A stretch of DNA of 64,000 nt from Shewanella maritima (GCF_004295345.1 NZ_CP036200.1:992001-1056000), one strand, 5' to 3'. Counted from the stretch's first letter, positions 17,972 through 28,419 are shown. The notes: generated by a model from the letters alone, not told the origin. A program made the numbers and translations.

Positions 17972-20900
17972 TTACTGTTTAATTAGCTTAACATCTGCCG
18001 CAGGGCCGTTTACTGGCATAGGTTTGGCTTCAAACGGCAAGATTGGCTGCTTTTGCACTTCATCTTTAAGGTATTGAATTGCCGCATCAAGCTGCGCATC
18101 GCCGCCTTGGTATGTCGCATAAGGCAGGTTATCGACTTCAATGTCAGGCTCAACACCATGACCTTCAACTACCCAAGTGCCATCAAGCGAGTATTGTGGG
18201 TACTCAGCGACACGCGCCATACCATTATCAGTTACTGCATTACGGCCTGATAACCACACACCTGCACCCGCAGTTTGCTTACCAATCAATGGTGCTAAAC
18301 CCAGTGATTTAATACCTGCCGAGAAGGTCTCGCCATCTGAATAGGTCATTTGGTCGGTTAACACGACCAGGTGCCCTCGGAAGGTTTGCTGCATGTTGCC
18401 CCAGCTACTGCCACGAGTTGGCTGCCAAAACATCCAGCTACGGCGCAATAACTTCTCGATAATCCAGCTATCAATGTTACCGCCGCGGTTACGGCGAACA
18501 TCGATAATCAAACCCGGCTTGTCATAGTGAGTGTAAAACTCACGAGCAAAGCTCTCGATGTCGTTAGACACCATGGAATAAAGATGCAAGTAGCCAAACT
18601 CACCTTTGGATTCCTCAGTCACTTTTTCAGCATTTTGGAATACCCAATCGTGATAACGCATATATAAATCATCGCGCGATGAATACGGCTCAACTACAGT
18701 TTGATGCTCACTGCGACCACGTTTAAGGGTTAACAGCACTTGCTTACCAACTTGATTGCTTAGCATCTTAGTCAGCTCGGCAATGTTCGCTACGCTTAGG
18801 CCATTCATTGCGGTGATCACGTCACCATTTTGAACATCAACACCTACGCGGGCTAAAGGCGCGGCATGACTTGGCTGCTCAGGATCGGTTTGGTAAATAT
18901 GCTCAACCTTTACACCACCTTTAACATTGGCAAATTTCGCCCCTAGCGCTGCAGCTTGTGGGCGATTAGGATCTTTAGCGATATCACCACCGCGCACTTG
19001 CGAGTGCAATGAATCAAGCTCGCCCATCATTTGCTCAAAGATGTCATTAAGCTCGTTACGATCGGTCAATCTATCGAGTAACGGCTGATATTTTTGCTTG
19101 GTCTTAGCCCAGTCCAGACCACGCATATTAGCGTCATAGAAAGAGTCGCGATGCATTAACCAAGCATCTTCAAACATTTGTCGCCACTCAAGTTTTGGCG
19201 AAATGCTTAGCTGCCAATCGCTAACATTCACTTTAGCATCTGCAGTGTCGCCCGGCAGTTTATCACCAGCATCAACAATCAGAATATCACTTGGGTTAGA
19301 TGCACGGGTCAGCATTAATTTGTCAGCGTCATTCGACAATTGGTAGTCGGCCACATCTTCACTGAAGGTTTCTGCTTTCACCCCGCGATTGCTGAACTTA
19401 ACCACTAACAGATTGGCTGATTCAGCCTGATGTTCTAGCAGGTAAAGCTTACCCTTGGCAGCGCTAAGGCTTGAGTAGTTACCGGCATCGACAGGTACTT
19501 GCCATAAGCGGGTGTTGATGTCGTTCCAATCAACTTTAACCTTGGCTTGCTTGTCATCTTTATCATCTTTCTTTTCTGCGTTAGCTTTTGTTAGCTCAGT
19601 GGCTTTAGCAAACGGGAACTTAGCTTTTGGATCGAGGGCAATAGCAAACACTTGGGTGCGCTTATCGAACATTGGCCCCATGTTTCTGTCACCCCAAGGG
19701 GATGTTGGATTAGCATTAAACTCGCGGTTAGATAAGAAGTACAGCCATTGACCGTCCTGGCTAAAGCTCGGCGAGAAGGATTCATATTTATCTGTGGTTA
19801 ATGGCACTTCTTTGTTATCAGATATAGAGTACAACACCACTTGCGAGCGCTGTTTGCCCACTTCTGATTTGGTCAGTGCTAAATAGCGATTATCGTGCGA
19901 CCAAACAATATCTTGGTATTCGCCAAGACCTTCACCGTTAGTGATGATCTTCTTGTTTTTGTTGTCACTTAAATCAAGCAACCACACGTTACCCTGGTAA
20001 TCTTCATGAGCAATAAGCTTTCCATTTGGCGACAGGTGTAGCCCGGTGCGTAAGGTGTTGCCATCTTTGGTTAATTGTTTGGCATCGCTGCTACCATCTG
20101 CCGCAAAGCGCCAAATTTCTTGCTCGCCCGAGGCATCGCTAATGGCATAAACATAGTCACCGTTTTTCGATAACACACCATTACGCAAACGGCTATCTTG
20201 CGGCGCACTCACTTGAACTAAGCGGCCTGACTCGTTACTGGTTATGGCGATGTGGCTGCGGGCAGTAATGGCTACTTTATCGCCCTCTCCTGCAAAGTTG
20301 ATTGAAGTGGCGTAATCCATTGGGTTATTGACCCACTTGGCGCGGCGATCGCTAAAATCAGAGGTTAAGCCGATATCTAGATTGATTAACTGCTGAGAGG
20401 CTAGGTCGAATAATTTGATGTCGGCGCCTTGTTGGAATACTACGCGACCATTATTTAGCTGGGCATCACGTACTTGCCAGTCTGCAAATTGAGTGTGCTG
20501 CTTAAAGTCGCCACCGCGCTGACTCATCGACCAGATGTTGTCATTACCTGAGGCGTCAGAGATAAAGTAAACCCTTTCATTCCAGTACATTGGTTGACGC
20601 ACAGTACCGATATGCTCGCCAGTTAGCTTTTCAGCCTCTTGTTTGCTGCCAAGCTTAAAGCGCCAAATATCACCTTTAGCGCCGCCGCGATACACCTTGG
20701 CATTGTCGGTACTTAATTGCAGGCCGAATTGAGTGAAATAAATGTACTCGCCTTTATCGTCAAGGCTGCCTTCAACGGCGTCAGCTAACGGGATATCAGT
20801 AACGGTTAAATCGGATGGGTCGACAATTTTAAGCGCCCATGAATTAGCTGGGGTAAAAGCATGGTCAGTTGCATATAATAGCTTGCCGTCTGCGGTCCAA

Positions 20901-21268
20901 CCTTGCACTGTGACTCGGCTATTCTCAAACGTAACTCGCTTGGCAACGCCGCCAGCAATAGGCATCACATAAGCTTCTTTTACGCCGTCATAATCTGCGG
21001 TGTAAGCCACCCATTGGCCATCATGGGAAATACTGGCATCTATTTCTTCAGTGACTTGAGTGGTTAAGCGTGTGGCAGATTGTGCGTTAATGCTTGCCTT
21101 CCACAAATCACCTTCGGCGGTAAAGACTACAGTCGTGTCATGCAGTGCTGGCGCACGGTAGTAGCCTTTTTGACTATTCTCTGCAGCGACAGCCTCTACC
21201 GCAACAGCTGCGCTTGATAATGTGCCGAGTGCGAGCAAGCAACTCAAAACAGATTGGCGTAGTTTCAT
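17972..21268 (-). CDS. Tricorn-like S41 family peptidase
   Basis: A 1098-residue exported protease. A signal peptide (MKLRQSVLSCLLALGTLSSA...) precedes two beta-propeller regions with TolB/WD40-like repeats (~35-330 and ~330-620). A Tricorn core domain follows (~690-770) with LMHRDSFYDANMRGLDW, supplying the likely catalytic His. Then come a PDZ domain (~800-880, NGDVITAMNGLSV) and the S41 domain with DVRRNRGGNIDSW, MTYSDGETF (nucleophile Ser977) and GAGVWLSGRN. Tricorn-type enzymes degrade peptides to short products. The periplasmic location follows from the signal peptide; substrates are unknown. It is monocistronic. Confidence 0.93.
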   Translation of the reverse strand: MKLRQSVLSCLLALGTLSSAAVAVEAVAAENSQKGYYRAPALHDTTVVFTAEGDLWKASINAQSATRLTTQVTEEIDASISHDGQWVAYTADYDGVKEAYVMPIAGGVAKRVTFENSRVTVQGWTADGKLLYATDHAFTPANSWALKIVDPSDLTVTDIPLADAVEGSLDDKGEYIYFTQFGLQLSTDNAKVYRGGAKGDIWRFKLGSKQEAEKLTGEHIGTVRQPMYWNERVYFISDASGNDNIWSMSQRGGDFKQHTQFADWQVRDAQLNNGRVVFQQGADIKLFDLASQQLINLDIGLTSDFSDRRAKWVNNPMDYATSINFAGEGDKVAITARSHIAITSNESGRLVQVSAPQDSRLRNGVLSKNGDYVYAISDASGEQEIWRFAADGSSDAKQLTKDGNTLRTGLHLSPNGKLIAHEDYQGNVWLLDLSDNKNKKIITNGEGLGEYQDIVWSHDNRYLALTKSEVGKQRSQVVLYSISDNKEVPLTTDKYESFSPSFSQDGQWLYFLSNREFNANPTSPWGDRNMGPMFDKRTQVFAIALDPKAKFPFAKATELTKANAEKKDDKDDKQAKVKVDWNDINTRLWQVPVDAGNYSSLSAAKGKLYLLEHQAESANLLVVKFSNRGVKAETFSEDVADYQLSNDADKLMLTRASNPSDILIVDAGDKLPGDTADAKVNVSDWQLSISPKLEWRQMFEDAWLMHRDSFYDANMRGLDWAKTKQKYQPLLDRLTDRNELNDIFEQMMGELDSLHSQVRGGDIAKDPNRPQAAALGAKFANVKGGVKVEHIYQTDPEQPSHAAPLARVGVDVQNGDVITAMNGLSVANIAELTKMLSNQVGKQVLLTLKRGRSEHQTVVEPYSSRDDLYMRYHDWVFQNAEKVTEESKGEFGYLHLYSMVSNDIESFAREFYTHYDKPGLIIDVRRNRGGNIDSWIIEKLLRRSWMFWQPTRGSSWGNMQQTFRGHLVVLTDQMTYSDGETFSAGIKSLGLAPLIGKQTAGAGVWLSGRNAVTDNGMARVAEYPQYSLDGTWVVEGHGVEPDIEVDNLPYATYQGGDAQLDAAIQYLKDEVQKQPILPFEAKPMPVNGPAADVKLIKQ

Positions 21269-21436
21269 TGTTATATGCCTTTGAAAGGGTTACTAAAGTG
21301 CCCTCACGTTAGCAAAGATTCGCCTGAGTGTCAGGCAGACATTGTTTCAAGAAGTAACGGGGCTAATACTAGACTCAGAGAATATGTAAAAGCTGGATTA
21401 CACCGCTTAAGACGAATGGCTTTGCTGCCCTTGAGA

Positions 21437-21466
21437 CTTGCGTCAATGAGGCTTGCTTCAATGAGG
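21437..21466. repeat. 15-bp tandem duplication
   Basis: CTTGCGTCAATGAGG is followed directly by CTTGCTTCAATGAGG (14 of 15 identical) in the noncoding gap 21269-21509. Confidence 0.7.
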
Positions 21467-21509
21467 CGCATGAGTGGCAGCCATAACATCGCACAACCCC
21501 TTAAAGCTA

Positions 21510-22220
21510 TTAACGCTTAACCGAGTCAACCTCGGCCTGGGTTAGCTCGCGATACTCACCTAGCGGCAAATCTGCCAGTTTTATTTCGCCAATAGCAGTG
21601 CGATGCAGCGCGACCACAGGGTTACGAAAGCGGCCAAACATGCGCTTAATTTGATGATACTTACCTTCATGCAGTGTCACTTTAGCTTGATAATCTGACA
21701 CTATCTCAAGCTCAGCGGGCTTGGTGGTAATGTCTTCATAGCCGAAATACATGCCATCTAAAAAGGGCTGAATATAGCTAGCATCAATTGGATTACCTAA
21801 GGTGACCAGATACTCTTTGGCGACTTTGCGCTCGGGCGCCATTAATGCATCTGACCATTTGGCATCATTGGTTATGATAAGTGCGCCAGTAGAGTTCAGG
21901 TCGAGCCGACCTGCGATATGTAGCATTGCTTGTTCACTTTGTTGTAGCGCCAGTAAACTAAGCGCGGTGGGGTGAATATCATCTGTAGTCGCGCTCACCA
22001 CACCAACGGGTTTATGCAGTAAATAGTAGCGCCGGGTAAATTGTTGCAACACCTCACTAGCACACACGATATGACTAAACTCATCGATTTGCTGATCAAG
22101 CCCAGTGGCTAATTCACCATCAACCCATAATTGTTTTTCAATCAGCAGATTACGCACCGCTTTTTTTGAGACTTGCAGCTTTTTGGCGACAAAACTATCG
22201 AGTCTGCCTCGCTTAGCCAT
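21510..22220 (-). CDS. RsuA-family 16S rRNA pseudouridine synthase
   Basis: A 236-residue enzyme with an N-terminal S4-type RNA-binding domain (RLDSFVAKKLQVSKKAVRNL) and the catalytic motif HIAGRLDLNSTGALI (Asp107 as nucleophile), then KEYLVTL and EGKYHQIKRMF. Length and motifs match RsuA, which makes pseudouridine 516 in 16S rRNA; another RsuA/RluB/E/F member cannot be fully excluded. The start has GAGGA upstream. It is divergent from glnD. Confidence 0.88.
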   Translation of the reverse strand: MAKRGRLDSFVAKKLQVSKKAVRNLLIEKQLWVDGELATGLDQQIDEFSHIVCASEVLQQFTRRYYLLHKPVGVVSATTDDIHPTALSLLALQQSEQAMLHIAGRLDLNSTGALIITNDAKWSDALMAPERKVAKEYLVTLGNPIDASYIQPFLDGMYFGYEDITTKPAELEIVSDYQAKVTLHEGKYHQIKRMFGRFRNPVVALHRTAIGEIKLADLPLGEYRELTQAEVDSVKR

Positions 22221-22296
22221 TCACTGAATCCTCAACCATACGTATGCAAAACTCATCTAAGTTATACATTTTAGGTTGTAAACAAATTGTAAATCT

Positions 22297-25035
22297 ATGC
22301 ATAATTATTCAAGTCAAAGTGTTTGCAGAAAAATTGGGGTTGATACAACAGATATGTTTTCGTTACCAGAAGCCGCTCAGCTACGCGCAGATATGACCAT
22401 CAGCGAGCTAAAACATGCGATAAAAGCACTCGATGAGCAGCTTCATGCGTGCATTTTAGATTATTCAATTAACGAAACGCTACTAAAACGCGCCGAGTTT
22501 TTTGACCAGCTACTTACATTGCTTTGGCAGCAACAAGGTTTTGATTCAAACAACCTATCGCTCAATGCTGTCGGCGGGTATGGCCGCAAAACACTGCACC
22601 CTTATTCAGACATCGATATCTGCATCATCCATAGCAATGCGTTAACTGCAGAAGACGGCGACAAAGCCGGCGCATTTCTTACCGCGTTATGGGACTTAAA
22701 TCTGGACCTAGGTCATGGCGTTCGTTCACTAAATGATACCTTCAGCGCCTGTAAAAATGACATCACCATTGCGACCAGCCATTTAGAAATCCGCCATATT
22801 TGCGGCAATAGCGATCACGAGCAACAAGTGCTACAAGCCATGTATGCCGACAAGCTTTGGAGCAGCCAAAGTTTCTTTTCAGCAAAAAAGCAAGAACAGC
22901 AATTGCGCCACCAAAAAGCGGGTGGCACAGCTTATAGCATTGAACCCAACCTTAAAAATAGTCCTGGCGGCATTCGTGATATTCAAACTCTGACCTGGAT
23001 TTCACGCAAACACTTCAACGCCGCCGATATGCATGGTGTGCGTAGTCAGGGCTTTTTCAGTAATGACGAATACGCCGAATTAATTGAGTGTCAGAACATT
23101 TTATTTAGAGTGCGCTTTGCTTTGCATCAAGTTGCTGGGCGTAGTGAAAACCGGTTATTACTGCAATATCAGGCTGATGTCGCCAAAATGATGGGCTTTG
23201 GTGAAGGCTCATCCTTAGGTGAAGGCGGCAATATCGCCATTGAAAAAATGATGCGCCAGCTATTTAGAGTGATGAAGCGCATCCGCGAGCTTAATCAGCT
23301 GCTTATGGCATATTTTGAGCGCGCGATTTTGCCAAAAAACCATACTGAACCACAGGTGCTCAACGAGCAATTCGAGATAGTCGACAATCATATTCACGTG
23401 CGCCATGACGATGTATTTATTGACCGCACGCAAATTCTGGCTTTGTTTGAACTTATTGCTGAGCACCATGAACAAATTGTTGGTATTACCCCTGAAACTC
23501 TGCGATTACTTAGGCAGGTTCGCCGCCGCTTAATGGCCGATTTGCAAGACTTTCAGGCATGCCGTGAAAAATTTGTCGCCATATTTAACAATCATCGCGG
23601 CCTAGGTTTAGCGCTCACCTTAATGCATCAACACGGTATTTTGTCGTCCTATTTACCTCAATGGCGACAAATTGTGGGCCAAATGCAGTTTGACCTTTTC
23701 CACGCCTACACGGTCGATGAACACACCCACAAAGTGGTGCAAAACGTACTTAAATATGCGCACACCAAACAAGATGGTGCGGTTGATTCAGCTACACGCC
23801 TAGCAAGTGAGATTTATCAAAAGATGTCGAACAAATCGAGCTTGTTGTTTGGTGCCTTATTTCACGACCTGGCCAAAGGTCGCGGCGGCGATCACAGCGA
23901 ATTAGGCGCTGTTGATGCGCTGCACTTTGCCCGTTATCACGGATTAAAACAATCGCAGCAGCAGTTGGTCAGCTGGCTTGTTGAGCAGCACTTGTTAATG
24001 TCGGTTACCTCTCAGCGCATGGATATTTACGACCCTGACGTGGTGCAGCGTTTTGCTAAACAAGTCGGTACCCAAACACGGCTGGATGCGCTTTACTGCC
24101 TGACGATTGCCGATATTCAGGCCACTAATGTCGATTTATGGAATGACTGGAAAGCAGCGTTAATTCGCGACTTGTATTTCGCCACTCGCAATGTACTGAG
24201 AAGCGGCGGCGAAAATGTATTGCAACTGCGCACCATTGTCAGAGAGCATAAGCAAGAAGCCCTTGGTTTAATGCAGCTAGACGATAATGGCGCACAGGCC
24301 GTCAAAGAAGTTTGGAAGCAATTACCTATTTCGTTTTTCAGCCATGCCGAAGCAGACGACATCGCCCGTTATTCCAAAGCATTAGTCGCTCACAAAGCCA
24401 CGTTGCCAAATGCCGATAACCCGTTTGACACCTTGATTGTCATCGATGACACAGTGGTTAAGGGCTGCAGCGATGTGTTTGTGTACACTCAAGATAGAGC
24501 AGGTTTATTTGTTAAGTTATTCAAAACCTTATCGGCATTGAAGATATCGGTGAAACAAGCGCAGATCTCGCGCACGAAAGATGGTTATGTGGTTGAGTCA
24601 TTCAAAATTCTCGACTTTGATGAAAAGCCAATCGACAGTCAGTCTCGCCGCGAGCTAATTATCAACAAGCTTAAAAGCGTGCTCGACAATAACGCCAAAC
24701 CGCCTAAGCAACGTTTATCACGCCAACATCAAAGTTTCGATAACCAGCCAAACGTTGAGTTCCTGTATTCGCGCCACTCAACCCGCAGCCTGATAAGCGT
24801 ATCTGCACTCGACACTCACGAGTTTATGGATAAAGTCGCCAGCGCCTTTAGAGAATTAGACCTGAATATTCACTCAGCGACCATTAGTAGCGTGGGTGAG
24901 CGCGCAGATAACGTGTTTTTGGTGTCCAACAACCAAGGGCAGCAGCTTGACCAGAGAGAGCAACAGGCATTATCTAACTTGCTGATTAATAGAATTAATG
25001 ATGAGCAGGCAGCTGTAGGCGAATTTGAAATTTAA
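22297..25035 (+). CDS. glnD: bifunctional uridylyltransferase/uridylyl-removing enzyme GlnD
   Basis: GlnD modifies and demodifies PII proteins in response to glutamine and so governs nitrogen control. Its 912 residues fit the family. The nucleotidyltransferase motif GGYGRKTLHPYSDIDIC (~residue 90) precedes a GlnD central helical domain (NSPGGIRDIQTL), the HD domain with LFHDLAKGRGGDHSELG (~525) for uridylyl removal, and two C-terminal ACT domains (~725-800 and ~830-905) that bind glutamine. No good ribosome-binding site precedes the ATG at 22297; an in-frame ATG 19 codons later (MFSLPEAAQL) is an alternative. The short divergent gap contains CATACGTATG (22238-22247), a possible operator. Confidence 0.95.
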   Translation: MHNYSSQSVCRKIGVDTTDMFSLPEAAQLRADMTISELKHAIKALDEQLHACILDYSINETLLKRAEFFDQLLTLLWQQQGFDSNNLSLNAVGGYGRKTLHPYSDIDICIIHSNALTAEDGDKAGAFLTALWDLNLDLGHGVRSLNDTFSACKNDITIATSHLEIRHICGNSDHEQQVLQAMYADKLWSSQSFFSAKKQEQQLRHQKAGGTAYSIEPNLKNSPGGIRDIQTLTWISRKHFNAADMHGVRSQGFFSNDEYAELIECQNILFRVRFALHQVAGRSENRLLLQYQADVAKMMGFGEGSSLGEGGNIAIEKMMRQLFRVMKRIRELNQLLMAYFERAILPKNHTEPQVLNEQFEIVDNHIHVRHDDVFIDRTQILALFELIAEHHEQIVGITPETLRLLRQVRRRLMADLQDFQACREKFVAIFNNHRGLGLALTLMHQHGILSSYLPQWRQIVGQMQFDLFHAYTVDEHTHKVVQNVLKYAHTKQDGAVDSATRLASEIYQKMSNKSSLLFGALFHDLAKGRGGDHSELGAVDALHFARYHGLKQSQQQLVSWLVEQHLLMSVTSQRMDIYDPDVVQRFAKQVGTQTRLDALYCLTIADIQATNVDLWNDWKAALIRDLYFATRNVLRSGGENVLQLRTIVREHKQEALGLMQLDDNGAQAVKEVWKQLPISFFSHAEADDIARYSKALVAHKATLPNADNPFDTLIVIDDTVVKGCSDVFVYTQDRAGLFVKLFKTLSALKISVKQAQISRTKDGYVVESFKILDFDEKPIDSQSRRELIINKLKSVLDNNAKPPKQRLSRQHQSFDNQPNVEFLYSRHSTRSLISVSALDTHEFMDKVASAFRELDLNIHSATISSVGERADNVFLVSNNQGQQLDQREQQALSNLLINRINDEQAAVGEFEI

Positions 25036-25193
25036 TCTTGGACTGTGCTAGTTCTGCACTTTTCCGTGCTTGGGCTGCGCCTATGCTGTTACAAAACTGT
25101 ACCAGAGGTGAGTTAAGCTTAGGGCAAATTTTGCCCGTGCTCTTGGATATGCGACAATACGCCTCAGTCGCCATAGATTGATAGAGAGCCACA

Positions 25194-25700
25194 GTGAGCC
25201 AAGCACATTTCCAAGCCCGCTACACCCTAGATAAAACCTATTTTGCCGAATGCTATGACCAAACCGCGAGTATACCGACTGGCAAAAAGCCGTTTTATAA
25301 AGCCATAGGCTTTGCAATTGCAGGCTTATTACTGATCACAGTATTCGCCAGCCTCGCCAGTGATGAGTTAGTACAAAACACCTATTACCTGGGTTACTTC
25401 TTTATCGGTCTAGCGGTGGTTGAGGTGTTTAGCATCAAGTTTAAACGTACCTGGTGGCTGTGGCGTCAAATGATGAGTAAAGCAGCTGGCAACCCGTTAA
25501 CCCTTACCATTGATGAACAAGGCATTCATAGCTATTCAGATTTTATTAACCACAAACTCAGCTGGCAACAAATCACCAGCCACACTGAGTCTGAAGTCGG
25601 TTTTACCTTACAAGTTGACCAGCAAAAACAATATCTTTCTAAACGTGAACTCAGTGAAGCATGTATTGAATTTGTCCGTGAACAGCTAGCTAAAGTCTAA
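25194..25700 (+). CDS. YcxB-like membrane protein
   Basis: 168 residues. Two transmembrane helices (about 38-56 and 65-82) are followed by a C-terminal soluble domain with LTIDEQGIHSYSDFINHKLSWQQI and the ending LSKRELSEACIEFVREQL, the pattern of YcxB-like proteins. No function is known. The start is GTG at 25194 after a GAGAG stretch. It lies 158 bases after glnD on the same strand and may or may not share its transcript. Confidence 0.75.
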   Translation: MSQAHFQARYTLDKTYFAECYDQTASIPTGKKPFYKAIGFAIAGLLLITVFASLASDELVQNTYYLGYFFIGLAVVEVFSIKFKRTWWLWRQMMSKAAGNPLTLTIDEQGIHSYSDFINHKLSWQQITSHTESEVGFTLQVDQQKQYLSKRELSEACIEFVREQLAKV

Positions 25701-25715
25701 AGCTTGCAACAAGCT
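25701..25715. terminator. Weak hairpin with T-run
   Basis: AGCTTG, CAA loop, CAAGCT, then ACTATTTTTT. It is short, but placed exactly after the YcxB-like gene and before the convergent MAPEG gene. Confidence 0.4.
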
Positions 25716-25735
25716 ACTATTTTTTACAAGACTCG

Positions 25736-26119
25736 CTAAAACGCCTGACAAAAAATCCCAATTGCGCTGCCAATGGCTACAAACCATGATAGGGAGCGCA
25801 ATGTCCCTTTCCCTGCCAAATAGAAAATGTGATACACACAGCGAGCCACAATGTGAACAACTGCCAGCGTTGCTGCAGTGTCATTAACTTTGTCGGTCGC
25901 GAGCACAACCAAACAGGCAATGGCAAACAGAATTAGCGATTCAAACGCATTCTTGTGTGCAGCTAATGCTCTTGCGCCAAACCCAGTTAACTTTGCCTGC
26001 TGTAATCTTGGGTGCTCATTATCATAACCTTGTAAATCAGCCATGGCTTTGGCAACCGGCGCTTTAGCCAGGTAAGGCAGTATCATCGCAATTAGCAGGC
26101 AAACCAGTATTGTTGTCAT
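25736..26119 (-). CDS. MAPEG family membrane protein
   Basis: A 127-residue protein with four predicted helices. The stretch LTGFGARALAAHKNAFESLI followed by HIVARCVYHIFYLAG is typical of the MAPEG family (microsomal glutathione S-transferase-like). Bacterial members are inner-membrane proteins of unclear substrate. The ATG at 26119 has AAGGAA five bases upstream; a GTG one codon earlier is less likely. Confidence 0.8.
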   Translation of the reverse strand: MTTILVCLLIAMILPYLAKAPVAKAMADLQGYDNEHPRLQQAKLTGFGARALAAHKNAFESLILFAIACLVVLATDKVNDTAATLAVVHIVARCVYHIFYLAGKGTLRSLSWFVAIGSAIGIFCQAF

Positions 26120-26883
26120 CACATTTCCTTATTTTTGTGTATTCAATCAGCTTCGCAGGGTGTTAACACCTAGCAAGCTAGGGTTCTTAGGGCAAGCGCA
26201 TGAGTGATTAATCATCTGCCATGTACTAAGGATTAACGAACTTTGATTGCGCAAGACGCCGTTAAATCATCCCTGATGGCTCCGCTTTAGCATCCCTGCT
26301 AAAGAGGCTTGCTTACTCAAAGCTCATTAATCTCATAAAAAAACGCGCGAAATGTTCATGTTCTCGCCCAGCTAGGCTACTAAGGTATTCACCTGCTAAA
26401 CGCTCGCATAGCAGAAACCTACTGCTTTAGTATGATTTTTTATATCCAATAATTAGTAGTGCTAGTAGCAAGCTAAACCAAAGTCATCAAATCGGACTAT
26501 CTACATCTTAAACTTGTGTTTTAAATACGCCTGCAAAGTCAGGCAGGATACAAAATATTAACATCAAGCTTGTTACAATTGAGCCGAGTCACTCTTCCAT
26601 GTATACGCGAATATACTCTCTAGTGATTAATTTCAAACAGTAAAATACAAATATCCTTCGCAATTATTGTAAACGACCTTTGACACTGTTGTTAAATCTT
26701 TGTTAACTTAAAGCTTGAGCTCAATAGCTCCTAAAAACAATACTAAAGTATGGATGCGCTGGCTTTAATGACCTAAGTAACATCAGCATTTTGTCTGTTG
26801 TACTAACAAATATGTATGACTAAAGCTCAAAATTAACTGTTACTCGCCTGCGTCCAAAAACAATAATAAGGATGCGCCCGACA
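26120..26883. other. Long noncoding gap
   Basis: About 760 bases without a convincing gene. The left half holds the palindromic element described at 26231-26332. The right half is AT-rich, with runs such as TTGTTAAATCTTTGTTAACTT near 26690, and probably contains the promoter of the downstream exported protein; no clear -35/-10 pair can be picked. Confidence 0.5.
26231..26332. repeat. Foldback palindromic element 1
   Basis: Outer arms GATTAACGAACTTTGA (26231-26246) and TCAAAGCTCATTAATC (26317-26332) pair at 14 of 16 positions. Between them lie two small hairpins with similar loops: ATCA-TCCC-TGAT (26266-26277) and CTTTAGCA-TCCC-TGCTAAAG (26285-26304), joined by a segment containing GGCTCCG. 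The same plan recurs at 28420-28510. It resembles a REP/BIME-like unit. Confidence 0.65.
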
Positions 26884-28380
26884 ATGAAAAAACTGCTAGC
26901 GGCAACTGTGCTACTTTTCAGTCTGCCTGTATCTGCAAAATCACTTCCGCCAATTCTTGAGTATTTACCAAGCTGTTCCCCGAATGTTATTGATGGTATT
27001 TATGTTGAGAAACAACTTGCGGATATTCCTAAGAACAAATTGATTGAAAGCAGTTTTCATCAGGTGCGGACTATCGCCAAAGATAAACGCGTTGATGCAG
27101 TCATTATTACCAACCTAATTCAAACCAATAAGCTGATCATCACGGCAGATCTGATTGACTATTGTGATGAAGACCGCAGCTTGTCGGGGATTCGCACCGC
27201 ATATAATCAACTAAGCCGCAGACCGATTACCTTTGAGCGCACCAATCCAAGCTCAATTAGCACGCCAAAGAAAAAGTCGCCTGCCAGTATTTCAATTCCT
27301 GAAACCCGTGTAGCCCAAGCTCAAACTTCGCCGCAGCCTAAAGCTAAGCCTGCGCCAAAGCCTGCAGCTCGCGCATCTAGCACCCCTAGATATACAGGCG
27401 TAAGGAACTTTAAGTCAGAGCTTTTGAGCGAATTGGAGTTAGCTAAGATAGCCGCTAAAGCTGACCGTAATTCAGGCTCAAACGTGACACTATCTGGCGC
27501 TTATGGCGTCAACATTAACAACTCAGCCAAATACGTTCGTAACCTACTAGGACCTGCTAGCGCAGAGTTCACCCTTGGCCGAGATACTAAAGCTTGGTTA
27601 TATGGCCGCGACTTATGGGTGATTTTTGAAAACGATAAAGTGCAAAAAGTCACTTACCGCGAACGCTCACTGTTGAACTACACTGGCCGTAATATCATCT
27701 TGTACGATCAAGACTTTGATAATAACTGGCTAATCGATGACAAAGCAGGCTTTAGGGACGATGTTCCTAACGTGCGCCGCAAGCTGAACTATCTAAAACA
27801 GCAGTCTAAAACCGAGTTCACTGTATCGAACCAAAAGAACTTGCTGAAACTCGACTTTGCTGAGTTCTCGTCATACAACACTACCGAGCCAGAGGTGCTA
27901 CTAAGTGGCTTTACCTTCCACTCGCGCGACTACTACCAAGATATAGGTGACATCATTTACTCGCAAATTGATGAAACTTTGCTTGATGATTTGCTATTGC
28001 CTAACTTTAATGCGCCTGATTTAAAGTTAGAAGATATTGTCGTTAGCTACGTACCTAATATCATTAACTACTCTCAAGACGGCAGCTGGGAGGTGCTATC
28101 TAAGTACCTACAAGTGAAACATGACGACCATGAGATCACTCAAGTCAGACTCACAGAGAGTATTAACTACCCTGTTGAAACTGATCAGGACTTTATGAAC
28201 TTCTTAAGACAAGCCAATATTCCGGCAACGAAAGAAGAGATGATGAGACAGTATCCAACCAATGCAGAAGTATGGGCTGAAAACTTGATGGTTACCCATG
28301 ACGACTACGAGGTTAGAGCGGAATTCGCCTCAGATGATGATGACGCTATGCTGATTTCTCTAGAGGTGATTTACCTATAA
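26884..28380 (+). CDS. exported protein of unknown function
   Basis: About 498 residues starting MKKLLAATVLLFSLPVSAKS, a clear Sec signal peptide. The N-terminal part (~20-115) is a compact domain with SCSPNVIDGIYVEK; a Pro/Ala/Lys-rich linker follows (~125-170: SPQPKAKPAPKPAAR). The region LGPASAEFTLGRDTKAWLYG...WVIFENDKVQKVTY faintly recalls BamE/SmpA-type domains, but I cannot assign it. The C-terminus is acidic. The ATG at 26884 is preferred over one at 26872 because it begins the signal peptide; AAGGA lies 11 bases upstream. Periplasmic or outer-membrane location is likely. Confidence 0.75.
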   Translation: MKKLLAATVLLFSLPVSAKSLPPILEYLPSCSPNVIDGIYVEKQLADIPKNKLIESSFHQVRTIAKDKRVDAVIITNLIQTNKLIITADLIDYCDEDRSLSGIRTAYNQLSRRPITFERTNPSSISTPKKKSPASISIPETRVAQAQTSPQPKAKPAPKPAARASSTPRYTGVRNFKSELLSELELAKIAAKADRNSGSNVTLSGAYGVNINNSAKYVRNLLGPASAEFTLGRDTKAWLYGRDLWVIFENDKVQKVTYRERSLLNYTGRNIILYDQDFDNNWLIDDKAGFRDDVPNVRRKLNYLKQQSKTEFTVSNQKNLLKLDFAEFSSYNTTEPEVLLSGFTFHSRDYYQDIGDIIYSQIDETLLDDLLLPNFNAPDLKLEDIVVSYVPNIINYSQDGSWEVLSKYLQVKHDDHEITQVRLTESINYPVETDQDFMNFLRQANIPATKEEMMRQYPTNAEVWAENLMVTHDDYEVRAEFASDDDDAMLISLEVIYL

Positions 28381-28419
28381 CACTCACCGCGCTCCAGCTT
28401 AGCCAAACTGTAAGCCCGC

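Noticed and set aside
21275..21520. Small plus-strand reading frame with repeated LASMR units
   Set aside because: The repeat comes from a 15-bp noncoding duplication; there is no supporting family, and the end overlaps the RsuA-type gene.
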